Shown one piece after another: positions 8,491 through 16,944 of a stretch of 40,470 nt of DNA. Both the position numbers and the translations under genes were made by a program. Numbering within the stretch: position 1 is the stretch's first letter; every line of letters begins with the position of its first letter. The stretch covers positions 1 to 40,470 of the forward strand of contig WQZX01000028.1 in assembly GCA_009780515.1 (NCBI GenBank). Direction: 5' to 3'. Under the pieces are notes generated by a model, which was given only the letters and a program-made list of their open reading frames with translations, made no database searches and was not told the DNA's origin. Origin of the DNA: Nocardioidaceae bacterium (GTDB lineage: Bacteria > Actinomycetota > Actinomycetes > Propionibacteriales > Nocardioidaceae).

Positions 8491-9974
8491 GTGGGGTCCT
8501 CGCTCTCACTGAGGTCGGGGTCGGGCAGCGGCGTGCGGGGTACGGCGAAGGTGCGTCGCGAGCCGTCGGGACGTACGGCGGCGTAGGTGTCGGTGCCGTC
8601 GGCCGTCGCCCACTCGCGCGCGGCGGCCAGGTGGAGCAGGCCGAAGATCTCGACCGGCCGGCGCAGCGACTGCTCCAGCGAGCCGAACATGTCGCCCAGC
8701 GAGTCGGGCGGCACGAGCGCGGCCAGCGCCGCGTCGAGACGAGCACGGAGGTCGCCGAGCTGCGGGCCGCCCATCGCCTTGAGCTCGGTCAGCGAGGGCG
8801 GCCCGCCGCCGGGCTCGCTGCGCGTCACGCGCTCGGGCAGAACGTCGTCGGCCGGGTCGTGGAAGCGCTCGCGCAGGTGCTCGATGCCCATCCGGGCCGG
8901 CAGCAGCGGGACGTCGTGGGTCGCGCGCGGGCCGGTCTCGGCCATCCAGGTCATCATCTCGGACTCGACCTGGCGCAGCGTCTGCTCGAGCTCGCGGTCG
9001 CGGGCGACGTCGTGGGAGACGATGTACTCCTTGAGCGTCGCGGTCACCCTCGAGCGCTGCGACAGGACCCGGTCGAGCCCGTCGCGGACCAGGCGGACCG
9101 TGCCCCGCAGCTCGGCGCGATCGGCATCGCCGAGGATGCCGTCGGCGAGCGGGTGCTCCAGCAGCGCGGTGAGGTCCTCGCGCAGCCGCGTCACGAGCGC
9201 GTCGTCGCGCAGCAGGCCGAACGCGCCCTCGAACGCGCGCCCCTCCTGCGTCGCGGTCATCAGCGCGTCGGCGCGGGCGAGGTAGTCGTCGATGACCTCG
9301 CCGGCGGGACGGTCCTCGGCGCGGAACGCCGCCAGGATCTCGCCGCGGATCTGGCCGAACCGCTCCTCCACGCGGGCGAAGTCGCTGGGCAGCGCGGAGA
9401 CCAGCGAGAGCAGCTCGGTGAAGCCCTCCACCATGTAGTCCTCGGTCGCGCCGACCATCTCGGCGCCGTCGACCAGCCGATCGCGCTCGGCCTTGAGCCG
9501 CGCGATCTCGTCGTTCAGGATCGTCACCCGCGCGGTGCGGTCGGGGTTGGCCTCGGAGTTGAACCGCCGCACGGTTCCGAGGATGGTGGCGATCCTGTGC
9601 TCGCTGAGGGTCGCCCGGTCGCGCGTGAGCGTCTTGACGAGCTCGAGCGCCTGCTGGGCGTGGGAGGTCAGCGCGTAGACCTCGCGGCCGGACTCGTCGA
9701 GGGCCCGCACGAGCCACTGCCCGCGCATCCAGCGCTGGCAGACCTCCTTGCCCGTCCCGACGGGTACGTCGGTCTCGCCGGCCTGGCGCGCCTGGGCGAG
9801 GTGCTCCTCGACCTGGGTGTGCAGCCGGGCGGTCGGGATCGGGCTGTTGCTGCGCCCGAAGGCCTCGCGGAAGATCGTGATGACGACCGGCGCCTGCCGC
9901 TGGTGCAGCAGCATCAGGGTCGGCTGCGCGAAGGCGCTCCTGACCCGTGCCAGCTCCCCGGCGATCTCGCTCAA
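8487..9974 (-). CDS. jetA: DUF3375 kleisin-like subunit (JetA/MksF)
   Basis: This 495-residue protein matches DUF3375 (JetA/MksF). It has an N-terminal winged-helix region (LMLLHQRQAPVVITIFREAF; HTQVEEHLAQAR; WLVRALDESGREVYALT), a long helical middle (TLSEHRIATILGTVRRFNSE, then INDEIARLKAERDRL-type coiled coil) and the C-terminal LPERVTRSEPGGGPPSL segment. It is the kleisin that links the JetC heads. The start is TTG 9974 (LSEIAGEL), chosen because GGGGAGG lies 7 bases upstream and no ATG or GTG fits at the expected N-terminus. It is first in the tight operon jetA-jetB-jetC. It begins 86 bases after the S24-like gene, and no separate promoter is obvious in that gap, so read-through from the SOS-box promoter is possible. 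Confidence 0.88.
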   Translation of the reverse strand: MSEIAGELARVRSAFAQPTLMLLHQRQAPVVITIFREAFGRSNSPIPTARLHTQVEEHLAQARQAGETDVPVGTGKEVCQRWMRGQWLVRALDESGREVYALTSHAQQALELVKTLTRDRATLSEHRIATILGTVRRFNSEANPDRTARVTILNDEIARLKAERDRLVDGAEMVGATEDYMVEGFTELLSLVSALPSDFARVEERFGQIRGEILAAFRAEDRPAGEVIDDYLARADALMTATQEGRAFEGAFGLLRDDALVTRLREDLTALLEHPLADGILGDADRAELRGTVRLVRDGLDRVLSQRSRVTATLKEYIVSHDVARDRELEQTLRQVESEMMTWMAETGPRATHDVPLLPARMGIEHLRERFHDPADDVLPERVTRSEPGGGPPSLTELKAMGGPQLGDLRARLDAALAALVPPDSLGDMFGSLEQSLRRPVEIFGLLHLAAAREWATADGTDTYAAVRPDGSRRTFAVPRTPLPDPDLSESEDPT

Positions 9975-10060
9975 CTCCCGGCCTCCCCTACGACATGCAG
10001 TGGGCCAGCATCCCAGAGGGGGCCGACGCGGGCTCGACCACCCTCGGGCCTCGGTGCGGG

Positions 10061-10429
10061 TCAGGGCACGTCGAGCGCGGCTGCGACCAGGGTGGCGACG
10101 CCGAGGACCTCGATCTGCGGGCCGATCCAGCCCACGCCGCGGTCGCTCACGAGCACCGGTCGACCGAACCGGTGCTGGAATACGCCGGCGCGCTCGGCAC
10201 CCTGCTCCCGCACGACCACGACGTCCCCCGGGGCTGGCCGGCGACCGGGCTCGACCACCAGCTCGGTGCCCTCCGGCCACCCCCGCGAGCGGGCCAGCTC
10301 CGCCCCCAGCCGGTACGACGACCGCAGCGGCTCGGCCAGCGGCCGCCGGCGTACGCCAACGGGGGCGGCGGGCGGCGGATCGAAGGGCAGCGGCTCCTGG
10401 CCGATCCCCACATCGCCTGCCGAACGCAT
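10061..10429 (-). CDS. Small S24/LexA C-terminal-like protein, SOS-box controlled
   Basis: This 122-residue protein has no DNA-binding head. Its second half (GWPEGTELVVEPGRRPAPGDVVVVRE, split here as GWPEGTELVV and PAPGDVVVV) resembles the beta-rich S24 domain of LexA, UmuD and phage repressors. The Ser of a GDSM motif and the Lys of a VKRL motif are not recognisable at the equivalent places (RSSYRLGAEL, RAGVFQHRF), so it may be non-catalytic. Family assignment is tentative; a signal-peptidase or Ni-SOD maturase fold is an alternative. The start is ATG 10429, 6 bases after a TAGGCT -10 box, so probably leaderless. The bases around the start codon form a consensus SOS box. It lies upstream of, and in line with, the jet operon. 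Confidence 0.6.
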   Translation of the reverse strand: MRSAGDVGIGQEPLPFDPPPAAPVGVRRRPLAEPLRSSYRLGAELARSRGWPEGTELVVEPGRRPAPGDVVVVREQGAERAGVFQHRFGRPVLVSDRGVGWIGPQIEVLGVATLVAAALDVP

Positions 10430-10434
10430 GTTCG
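10421..10434. promoter_or_regulatory. SOS box (LexA site) over the S24-like gene start
   Basis: On the minus strand the bases read CGAAC-ATGC-GTTCG, preceded by T. This fits the Gram-positive SOS consensus CGAACRNRYGTTY at every listed position and the mycobacterial TCGAACN4GTTCGA in 11 of 12 fixed bases. It covers the start codon (10427-10429) and abuts the TAGGCT -10 box (10436-10441), so bound LexA would block initiation. An induced DNA-damage response for this gene is the direct inference. Confidence 0.78.
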
Positions 10435-10819
10435 AAGCCTACCGTGCCGGACCACGGGCCGGCACGGCCCCGCTCCAGGCCCGATTTCTTTACCTTCCGC
10501 CGCATAACCGCAGATACGCAGACGTCGTTTGATCGATGTCCGATCCCATCGGACACCGATTCTGTCGCCGGCTCGCGCGCGGCGGGGCTGCGGCAAATAC
10601 ACGATTCTTCACAATCATCGCCATAATCAGTGTGCCGATCTGTGCAGTTGGAGCAGCATCCTTCGCACAGATCGGCGGCTCGCGCTCCCGGGCTGATCCG
10701 CCTCGTCGACTCACACCGGGGACCCGCGCCGTCGGTTGTTCGGGCAACCGGCCCTGGCCCCAACCGAGTTGCCGGAGTGCACGGGTTCCCTGCGCTCCTC
10801 CCCACACCTGAGGTGACAG
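10430..10819. other. 390-base intergenic region with two inverted repeats
   Basis: No gene is seen. The first 20 bases hold the minus-strand promoter of the S24-like gene. The middle is unusually AT-rich for this genome. An 8+8 inverted repeat with a 3-base spacer (TGTCCGAT at 10537-10544, partner 10548-10555) looks like an operator. A perfect 12-bp inverted repeat (GCCGATCTGTGC at 10634-10645, partner 10665-10676, 19-base loop) follows a CATAAT sequence at 10622-10627, so it may be the 5' end of a long structured leader of the secreted-protein gene. A GGTTG/CAACC hairpin lies near 10735. There is no T-tract. Confidence 0.6.
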
Positions 10820-12097
10820 ATGAAGCGAACCCTGCTGACCGCCGGCGCCGCCGCGGTCGCGACTACCGCGGCCCTGGCCTGCATGAGCCCGGCCAACGCC
10901 GTCCTCTCCAAGTACTCCTACTACGCCAGCGCCGGCGCGACGCAGGTCCAGGCGCTCGGTGTCGCGGTCCAGTCCGACGCCACCGCCCAGTCGGTGATCG
11001 TCGGAAACGCGTCCTCGGCCGCCAACCAGAAGATCGCCTCCGCCAAGGCCGGCACGCTGCTCACCGCGGGCGTCGCCACGACGGACACCACCGCGACCGT
11101 CAACGCCGCCAAGGGCGTCACGGTCGTCGCCGACGCCCACACGGCCGGCCTGTCGCTGCTGGGCGGGATGATCAAGCTCAGCGCCATCGACACGACCGCG
11201 ACGATCAACGCCGACGGCACCGACAACCCGACCACGTCGATGACCACGAACCTCGTGGGCCTGACCATCCAGGGCAAGAAGTACACCGCCCCGATCAACC
11301 CCAACACCGGGATCACCATCCCCGGGGTGGTGAGCATCCAGCTCAACCAGCAGCAGACCGCCTCCGACGCCGACTCCGCGGTCATCGAGGGTGCCGGCCT
11401 GAAGATCACGCTGCTCGGCGCGCGCAACGGCGCCGCAGCCGGTGCGACCGTCGAGGTCAACCCGATCACCGAGCTCCTCGAGCCCGGCAACGGCGAGGTC
11501 GAGCCGGGCTACGCCATCGGCGGCGGCGCATGGGGCTCCTACGTCGACGCGAACGTCGGCAGCTCGGTGCAGGTCGAGTCCGGAAAGAGCGCGCAGCTCA
11601 CCATGCCCGCCGGCGGCACGAGCGGCCAGGTGCAGAGCAACTCCACCGCCAAGGTCACCCTGAACGGCGTCCTCAACCTCGGTGTCGTCCACAGCGAGCA
11701 GACCGGCATCCGCAACGACGCGCTGTCGCAGGCCACGGAGACGTCGACCGTCGCGAGCGCGAGCGTGCTCGGCGGCATCATCCAGGCGAAGGCGCTGAGC
11801 AGCACCTCCACCGCCTCGGCCACCCCGAGCGGCGGGTCGGTCTCGGGGTCGACGACCTTCGTCAAGCTCGTGATCGCCGGCAAGACCATCCCGATCAACG
11901 TCGCGCCCAACACCAAGATCCACGTGCTCAACCTGGGCACGGTCACGATCAACGAGCAGACGCCCGTGGTCCAGGACGGTGTCGTCCACGCCTTCCGCAC
12001 GGTCGCCGTGGACGTCGTCCTCGACACCAAGCGCGCCGGCCTCCCGGTCGGCGCCGAGGTCCAGATCGGCTTCTCGCAGGCCCAGGTCTGGAAGTAG
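10820..12097 (+). CDS. Secreted repeat protein (choice-of-anchor-P-like)
   Basis: This 425-residue exported protein has a clear signal peptide: MKRT, a hydrophobic Ala-rich core, and a cut after SPANA (about residue 27). The rest is Ala/Thr/Val/Gly-rich, nearly free of Cys and beta-strand-like. It holds two related halves. Each runs through a GGxI block (GGMIKLSAIDTTATI about 115-130; GGIIQAKALSSTSTA about 316-330), an x-LxIxGK block (VGLTIQGK; VKLVIAGK), a PNTxI block (NPNTGITIPG; APNTKIHVLN) and a closing TxxxNQQ/TVTINEQ strand. This layout resembles actinobacterial choice-of-anchor P proteins, but the family call is from memory. There is no sortase motif or C-terminal membrane segment. The function is unknown; a cell-surface or matrix role is possible. 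GAGGTG lies 5 bases before the ATG. Confidence 0.8.
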   Translation: MKRTLLTAGAAAVATTAALACMSPANAVLSKYSYYASAGATQVQALGVAVQSDATAQSVIVGNASSAANQKIASAKAGTLLTAGVATTDTTATVNAAKGVTVVADAHTAGLSLLGGMIKLSAIDTTATINADGTDNPTTSMTTNLVGLTIQGKKYTAPINPNTGITIPGVVSIQLNQQQTASDADSAVIEGAGLKITLLGARNGAAAGATVEVNPITELLEPGNGEVEPGYAIGGGAWGSYVDANVGSSVQVESGKSAQLTMPAGGTSGQVQSNSTAKVTLNGVLNLGVVHSEQTGIRNDALSQATETSTVASASVLGGIIQAKALSSTSTASATPSGGSVSGSTTFVKLVIAGKTIPINVAPNTKIHVLNLGTVTINEQTPVVQDGVVHAFRTVAVDVVLDTKRAGLPVGAEVQIGFSQAQVWK

Positions 12098-12170
12098 TCA
12101 GCAGCCCCACCAGCAGCACCCGGCGCCGCCGGTGATGGAAGACTCGGGATCCACCCAACCAGGAGGATCC

Positions 12171-13055
12171 ATGAACCAGGTCGTTCTCATCACCGGCGGC
12201 GCTCGTGGTGTCGGCGCCGCCGTCGCCACCGAGCTCGCGAGGCGGGGCGCGAAGGTCGTGCTGACCGACCTCGACCGGGCCGCTCTCGACGAGACCGTCG
12301 CCGCCATCGGCGCGGACAGCGCGCTCGGCGTCGTCGCCGACGTGTGCGACCTCGAGGCGATGAAGGCCGCCGTCGCCCGGGCGACCGAGCGGTTCGGCCG
12401 GCTCGACACCGTGCTGGCCAACGCCGGGATCGCCAGCTACGGCACCGTGCTCAACACCGATCCCGCCGCGTTCAAGCGGGTCATCGACATCAACATCACC
12501 GGCGTCTTCAACACCGCCCACGCGGCTCTCCCCGCGTTGATCGAGTCCCAGGGCTACCTCCTCGTGGTCTCGTCGCTGGCGGCGTTCGTGACCTGCCCGG
12601 GCCTGTCGGCGTACAACGCGAGCAAGGCGGGCGTGGAGCACCTCGCGAACACGCTGCGCCTGGAGGTCAAGCACCTCGGGGTCGACGTCGGCTGCGCGCA
12701 CATGTCGTGGATCGACACCCCGTTGGTCCAGGACGCGAAGTCCGACCTGCCGACGTTCCGCAGGATGCTGGCGAAGTTCCCGTTCCCCCTCAGCAAGACC
12801 ACCGACGTCGAGTCGTGCGTGCGGGCGTTCGTCAAGGGCATCGAGAAGCGCTCGCGCGGCGTCTACTGCCCCGGCTGGGTGCACGCGATCGGCATGAACC
12901 GCGTCGCCATCAACTCCCCCGCCGGCAACCTGCCGCTACTGCGCGAGATCCCCGCGATGCTGCCCGAGCTCGACGCGGACGTCGAGCGCATCGGCCGCGC
13001 CACGAGCGCCCGCAACGTCGCCAACGACGAGGACGACGCAGCCGCCACCGACTGA
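12171..13055 (+). CDS. Short-chain dehydrogenase/reductase
   Basis: This 294-residue classical SDR is an NAD(P)-dependent oxidoreductase of alcohols or ketones. The cofactor motif TGGARGVG is at about residues 8-15. The D-L-D after the second strand (VVLTDLDRAAL) suggests NAD preference. NAG is in LANAGIAS, the catalytic Ser in LLVVSSLAAF, and YNASK carries the Tyr and Lys. The last 60 residues (CPGWVHAIGMNR onward) are longer than the minimal SDR core and contain an acidic tail. The start is ATG 12171 with AGGAGG 4 bases upstream, a strong site that rules out earlier in-frame starts. It lies 73 bases after the secreted-protein gene on the same strand. The substrate cannot be told. Confidence 0.88.
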   Translation: MNQVVLITGGARGVGAAVATELARRGAKVVLTDLDRAALDETVAAIGADSALGVVADVCDLEAMKAAVARATERFGRLDTVLANAGIASYGTVLNTDPAAFKRVIDINITGVFNTAHAALPALIESQGYLLVVSSLAAFVTCPGLSAYNASKAGVEHLANTLRLEVKHLGVDVGCAHMSWIDTPLVQDAKSDLPTFRRMLAKFPFPLSKTTDVESCVRAFVKGIEKRSRGVYCPGWVHAIGMNRVAINSPAGNLPLLREIPAMLPELDADVERIGRATSARNVANDEDDAAATD

Positions 13056-13094
13056 GCGTCTGGGCGGCTCGACCACCTTCGGGTCCCGACCGGG

Positions 13095-14486
13095 TCAGCC
13101 CTCGGTCAGGTCGCGGACCTCGGCATAGCGGGCGCGTACGGCGGGATCCGGCTCGGCGTCGTACAGCTCGGTGGTCGCGGCGTCCCAGACGGGCGCCTCG
13201 GCGCCGCCGGAGAGGATCCAGGCGGCCTGGCGAGCGGCGCCGTCGGCGACGTACTCCCCCGGCTCCGGTACGAAGACGGGCCGCCCGAGCACGACCGGCG
13301 CGATGCGTCGTACGGCCTCGGAGCGGGCGCCGCCGCCGATCAGGACGACGCGCTCGACGGCGACGCCCTGCGCGATCATCGCCTCGATGCCGTCGGCGAG
13401 CCCGCACAGCAGGCCCTCGACGGCGGCGCGGGCGACGTACGCGGGATCGGAGGTGGCGAGGGTGAGGCCGTGCAGCGCGCCCTTGGCGTTCGGGCGGTTG
13501 GGGGTGCGCTCGCCCTCGAGGTAGGGCACGAGGACCAGGCCGCCGGCGCCCGACGGCGCGCTGAGCGCGAGGTCGGAGAGGCGGTCGAGGTCGACGCCGA
13601 GCAGGTTGGCCGTCGAGGCCAGCACCCGAGCGGCGTTGATGGTCGCGACCAGCGGCAGGAAGTGGCCGGTGGCGTCGGCGAAGCCGGCGACCTTGCCGGT
13701 CGTGTCGGCGGTCGGGGTGGCCGAGACCGCGGAGACGACACCGGAGGTCCCGATGGACAGCACCACGTCGCCGGGTCGGGCACCCAGGCCGAGCGCGGCG
13801 CCGGCGTTGTCGCCGCAGCCGGCACCGAGCGGCGCTCCCCGTGGGGTCAGGAGCGCCGACTCGGTGGGCTGCAGGACGCGGGGCAGGACGATGTCGGTGC
13901 GGCCCATCGCGCGTTCCAGCAGGTCGGTCCGGTAGTCGCTTGCGGCGCCGGACCAATAACCGGTTCCGCTCGCGTCGGAGCGGTCGGTGATCAGGGTGTC
14001 GATGCCGGCCGCCCCGGAGATCCTCCAGGTCAGCCAGTCGTGCGGGAGGCAGACGGCCGCGACGCGCGCGGCCAGGTCCGGCTCGTGCTGCGCGAGCCAG
14101 CGCAGCTTGGTGACGGTGAACGAGGCCACCAGCACCGAGCCGGTCGCCTCGGCCCAGGCCGCCGGTCCGAGCTCGGCGTTGAGGTCCGCGGCGGCCTGCC
14201 CGGAGCGGGTGTCGTTCCACAGCAGCGCGGGACGTACGACGGTCCCGTCGGCGTCCAGCGTGACCATGCCGTGCTGCTGGCCGCCGACGCTGACCGCGGC
14301 GACGTCGTCGAGACCGCCGGCGGCCGCGGAGGCCTCCTCGAAGGCGGTCCACCAGTGGTCCGGGTGGACCTCGGTGCCGTCGGGGTGGCGCGCCGAGCCC
14401 GACCGCACCAGGCGGCCCGACCCGGCGTCGCGCACGACGACCTTGCACGACTGGGTCGAGGAGTCGACCCCGGCGACCAGCGTCAT
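13095..14486 (-). CDS. xylB: Xylulokinase
   Basis: This 463-residue FGGY-family sugar kinase phosphorylates D-xylulose to xylulose-5-phosphate. It opens with [15 protein letters not shown] (the phosphate-1 ATP motif DxSTQS), has VGGQQHGMV (sugar contact, typical of XylB), WNDTRS, the FGGY signature regions [11 protein letters not shown] and LSIGTSGV (phosphate-2), and VLIGGGARS (adenosine motif) near the C-terminus. Length is slightly short for the family (480-500) but all motifs are present. The start is ATG 14486, 2 bases after the xylA stop, so the two are translationally coupled. The gene ends 39 bases from the convergent SDR gene. Confidence 0.95.
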   Translation of the reverse strand: MTLVAGVDSSTQSCKVVVRDAGSGRLVRSGSARHPDGTEVHPDHWWTAFEEASAAAGGLDDVAAVSVGGQQHGMVTLDADGTVVRPALLWNDTRSGQAAADLNAELGPAAWAEATGSVLVASFTVTKLRWLAQHEPDLAARVAAVCLPHDWLTWRISGAAGIDTLITDRSDASGTGYWSGAASDYRTDLLERAMGRTDIVLPRVLQPTESALLTPRGAPLGAGCGDNAGAALGLGARPGDVVLSIGTSGVVSAVSATPTADTTGKVAGFADATGHFLPLVATINAARVLASTANLLGVDLDRLSDLALSAPSGAGGLVLVPYLEGERTPNRPNAKGALHGLTLATSDPAYVARAAVEGLLCGLADGIEAMIAQGVAVERVVLIGGGARSEAVRRIAPVVLGRPVFVPEPGEYVADGAARQAAWILSGGAEAPVWDAATTELYDAEPDPAVRARYAEVRDLTEG

Positions 14487-14488
14487 GC

Positions 14489-15649
14489 TCAGCGCACGCC
14501 CAGCAGGTGCTCCATGGCGAGCTGGTCGAGCCGCTCGAACGCGAAGCCGTGAGCCGCCATCTCGTCGACGGGGAAGGACTCCTCGCGCACGGTGGCCAGC
14601 GTCTCGCCCTCGGCGAGCGTCGGCTGGGCGAGCTCGGCGAGGCCCGAGCGCTCGAGCGCGGCCTGCACCTCGGGGTCGGCGCGGAACGCCGCGGACTTCT
14701 CCTTGAGGATCAGGTAGTTGCGGATGCCGCCCTCGGCGGAGACCCACACGCCCTCCTCGTCCTCGGTCCGCGGCGGCTTGAAGTCGAAGTGACGCGGGCC
14801 GTCGTAGTCGCTGTTCTCGAGCAGGTCGACGAGGTTGAAGGCACCGCGCAGGTTGCCGGCACCGAAGCGCAGGTCCTGGTCGAAGCGCGGGCCGTGCTGG
14901 CCGTTGAGGTCGATGTGGAAGAGCTTCTTGTGCCACAGCGCCTGACCGATGCCGGCGGCGAAGCTGAGCCCGGCCATCTCCTCGTGACCGACCTCGGGGT
15001 TGAGGCCGACCATCTCGGAGTGGTCGAGGGTCTCGATGAAGGCGAGCGCGTGACCGACGGTCGGCAGCAGGATGTCGCCACGGGGCTCGTTGGGCTTGGG
15101 CTCGATGGCGAAGCGCAGGTCGTAACCCTGCTCCTTGACGTAGGCCGTCAGGGTGTTGAAGCCCTCGCGGTAGCGGTCGAGCGCGTCGCCGACGTTCTTG
15201 GCGAAGTTGCTCTCGGCGCCCTCGCGGCCGCCCCAGAAGACGTAGGTCTCGGCGCCCAGCTCGGCGGCCAGGTCGATGTTCTTGGCGATCTTGCCGAGCG
15301 CCAGGCGACGCACGCGGCGGTCGTTGCTGGTGAACCCGCCGTCCTTGAAGATCGGGTGGCTGAAGGTGTTGGTCGTGACCATCGGGACCTTCAGGCCGTG
15401 CTGCTCGGTGGCGTCGCGGAAGCTCTTGATCGCGGCCTCGCGCTCGGCATCGCTGGCGTCGAACTCGAAGACGTCGTTGTCGTGGAAGGTCACGCCGTAC
15501 GCGCCGAGCTCGGCCAGCTTGCCGACGGCGTACGCCGGGTCCATCGGCGGGCGGATCGCGCCGCCGAACACGTCGACGCCCTGCCAGCCGACGGTCCACA
15601 GACCGAAGGTGAACTTGTCCTCGGGGGTGGGCCGGTAGTCGCTGGCCAT
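14489..15649 (-). CDS. xylA: Xylose isomerase
   Basis: This 386-residue TIM-barrel enzyme interconverts D-xylose and D-xylulose. It is the short, class I actinobacterial type. Hallmarks visible are [11 protein letters not shown], the active-site TFHDND (His about 56), the metal and substrate ligands in [25 protein letters not shown], and LFHIDLNGQ with the [11 protein letters not shown] metal site. GAGAGGATCCCC precedes the ATG (15649), giving a GAGAGG ribosome site. It is first in the xylA-xylB operon, divergent from the ROK regulator gene. A TTAGT/ACTAA inverted repeat in the promoter points to control by that regulator. Confidence 0.97.
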   Translation of the reverse strand: MASDYRPTPEDKFTFGLWTVGWQGVDVFGGAIRPPMDPAYAVGKLAELGAYGVTFHDNDVFEFDASDAEREAAIKSFRDATEQHGLKVPMVTTNTFSHPIFKDGGFTSNDRRVRRLALGKIAKNIDLAAELGAETYVFWGGREGAESNFAKNVGDALDRYREGFNTLTAYVKEQGYDLRFAIEPKPNEPRGDILLPTVGHALAFIETLDHSEMVGLNPEVGHEEMAGLSFAAGIGQALWHKKLFHIDLNGQHGPRFDQDLRFGAGNLRGAFNLVDLLENSDYDGPRHFDFKPPRTEDEEGVWVSAEGGIRNYLILKEKSAAFRADPEVQAALERSGLAELAQPTLAEGETLATVREESFPVDEMAAHGFAFERLDQLAMEHLLGVR

Positions 15650-15671
15650 GGGGATCCTCTCGTCGTCGCAT

Positions 15672-15692
15672 TTAGTCCATATCCTGAACTAA
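15672..15692. promoter_or_regulatory. XylR-type operator in the xylA/ROK divergent promoter
   Basis: TTAGTCCATA, one central base, then CCTGAACTAA forms a 21-base imperfect dyad (8 of 10 positions pair). TTAGT...ACTAA arms are characteristic of ROK-type XylR operators. On the minus strand a TTGGAT -35-like element (15700-15705) lies just upstream, so the site covers the xylA promoter. Confidence 0.65.
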
Positions 15693-15754
15693 TTGTGTGA
15701 TCCAACCCGCACCGAGGCGTTCCTGTCAAGCCTGCCGCGCGTGTCGCGTGATGC

Positions 15755-15783
15755 TTGCGCAGATGTTCATGTCTTGGTCTAAT
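15755..15783 (+). promoter_or_regulatory. Promoter of the ROK regulator gene (leaderless)
   Basis: TTGCGC (15755-15760), a 17-base spacer and TCTAAT (15778-15783) are followed after 6 bases by the ATG at 15790, so the transcript is expected to begin at the start codon. Confidence 0.6.
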
Positions 15784-15789
15784 CGCGGC

Positions 15790-16944
15790 ATGTCCGGCCC
15801 GGTCCAGCACTCCGCGATGCGCGGGAGCAACCTCGCGCTCGTGCTCGGCGCGGTCGCCGAGACCGGCCCGCTCACCCGCAGCCAGCTCACCGCGCGGACC
15901 GGCCTCACCAAGTCGTCGATCTCGGGGCTGGTCGGAGATCTCGTCGCCGCAGGCCTGGTCGGCGAGGGCCAGCCCGCCCCGACCCGCGAGCGCGGCCGGC
16001 CAGGGAGCGTGGTCGCGATCGAGCGTCAGGGAGCGGCCGGCCTCGGGCTCGAGGTCAACGTCGACTACCTCGCCGCGATGGTCACCGACCTCGGTGGCAC
16101 GGTCCGCTACCGCCACACCGTCGCCCACGACAACCGCGACCGGCCGCCGGCCGAGGTGCTCGCCGACCTCGCCCGGCTCGCCGCCGCCGCGACCGATGCC
16201 TGCGACGAGCAGGGCCTCCCGCTGGCCGGCGCCTGCCTGGCGGTGCCCGGGACGGTCGCCGCCGGCGTCGTACGACGGGCGCCGAACCTGGGCTGGGACG
16301 ACGTGCCCGTCGACCTGCCGCTCCCCCGCTCCGCCTTCGGCCTGACTCTGGAGAACGAGGCCGACCTGGCCGCGCTCGCCGAGCTGCGGGCCGGCACGGC
16401 GTCGCGCGACTTCGTGCACGTGTCCGGCGAGATCGGCATCGGCGGCGGCATCATCGTCGACGGCGAGCTGTTCCGCGGCGCGCACGCGCGCGCCGGCGAG
16501 CTCGGCCACGTCGTGCTCGACCCCGACGGGCCGGCCTGCTCCTGCGGCGGCCGGGGCTGCCTCGAGCGGCTGGCGGGCCTCGACGCGATCCTGGCGGCCT
16601 CCGGAGCGGCCGACCGGGCCGAGCTCGAGGCACGTTGCGCCGCCGGCGAGGCCGGCGCGCTCGCCGCGGTGGCCTCCGCCGGCCGGTGGCTGGGCATCGC
16701 GCTCGCCTCGGTGACCAACCTGCTCGACCCCGAGTGCGTCGTGCTCGGGGGCGTCTTCGCCGCGCTCGCCCCCTGGCTGGGCGACGCGGTCGAGGAGGCA
16801 CTCGCCCGTCACGGCGTGCAGCCGCGGGTGGTCGTCTCCGAGCTCGGCACCGAGGCGGCCGTGCGCGGCGCGGCCGGCTCCGTCGTACGACGCGTGGTGG
16901 GCGATCCCGCCGCATACCTGCTGTCCCGGGAGGACTCCGCATGA
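15790..16944 (+). CDS. xylR: ROK-family transcriptional regulator, XylR-like
   Basis: This 384-residue repressor has an N-terminal winged helix-turn-helix (ALVLGAVAETGPLTRSQLTARTG, then TKSSISGLVGDL as the recognition helix) followed by a ROK sugar-binding domain. ROK signatures are GEIGIGGGIIVDGE, the HARAGELGHVVLD segment and the zinc-binding cluster CSCGGRGCLE. Divergence from xylA and the TTAGT/ACTAA operator between them indicate that it represses xylAB and is released by xylose; this is inference from XylR precedent. An open frame continues upstream to 15697, but the promoter spacing places initiation at ATG 15790. The stop overlaps the next gene by ATGA. Confidence 0.85.
   Translation: MSGPVQHSAMRGSNLALVLGAVAETGPLTRSQLTARTGLTKSSISGLVGDLVAAGLVGEGQPAPTRERGRPGSVVAIERQGAAGLGLEVNVDYLAAMVTDLGGTVRYRHTVAHDNRDRPPAEVLADLARLAAAATDACDEQGLPLAGACLAVPGTVAAGVVRRAPNLGWDDVPVDLPLPRSAFGLTLENEADLAALAELRAGTASRDFVHVSGEIGIGGGIIVDGELFRGAHARAGELGHVVLDPDGPACSCGGRGCLERLAGLDAILAASGAADRAELEARCAAGEAGALAAVASAGRWLGIALASVTNLLDPECVVLGGVFAALAPWLGDAVEEALARHGVQPRVVVSELGTEAAVRGAAGSVVRRVVGDPAAYLLSREDSA

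Noticed and set aside
8487..10805. Extending jetA upstream of 9974 through the S24-like gene and intergenic region.
   Set aside because: The upstream part is low-complexity Arg/Ala sequence; GGGGAGG 7 bases before TTG 9974 and the family's usual N-terminus fix the start.
10625..10819. Possible c-di-AMP (ydaO) riboswitch upstream of the secreted-protein gene, because of CCGGGGACCC near 10717-10726.
   Set aside because: The second conserved element (GGGTGAATC-like) and the expected pairing around it are missing; only one short block matches.
10031..13077. GGCTCGACCACC occurring at 10031-10042 and 13066-13077, both near minus-strand gene ends.
   Set aside because: Only 12 bases plus loose similarity; it fits a common actinobacterial intergenic fragment and shows no structure here.
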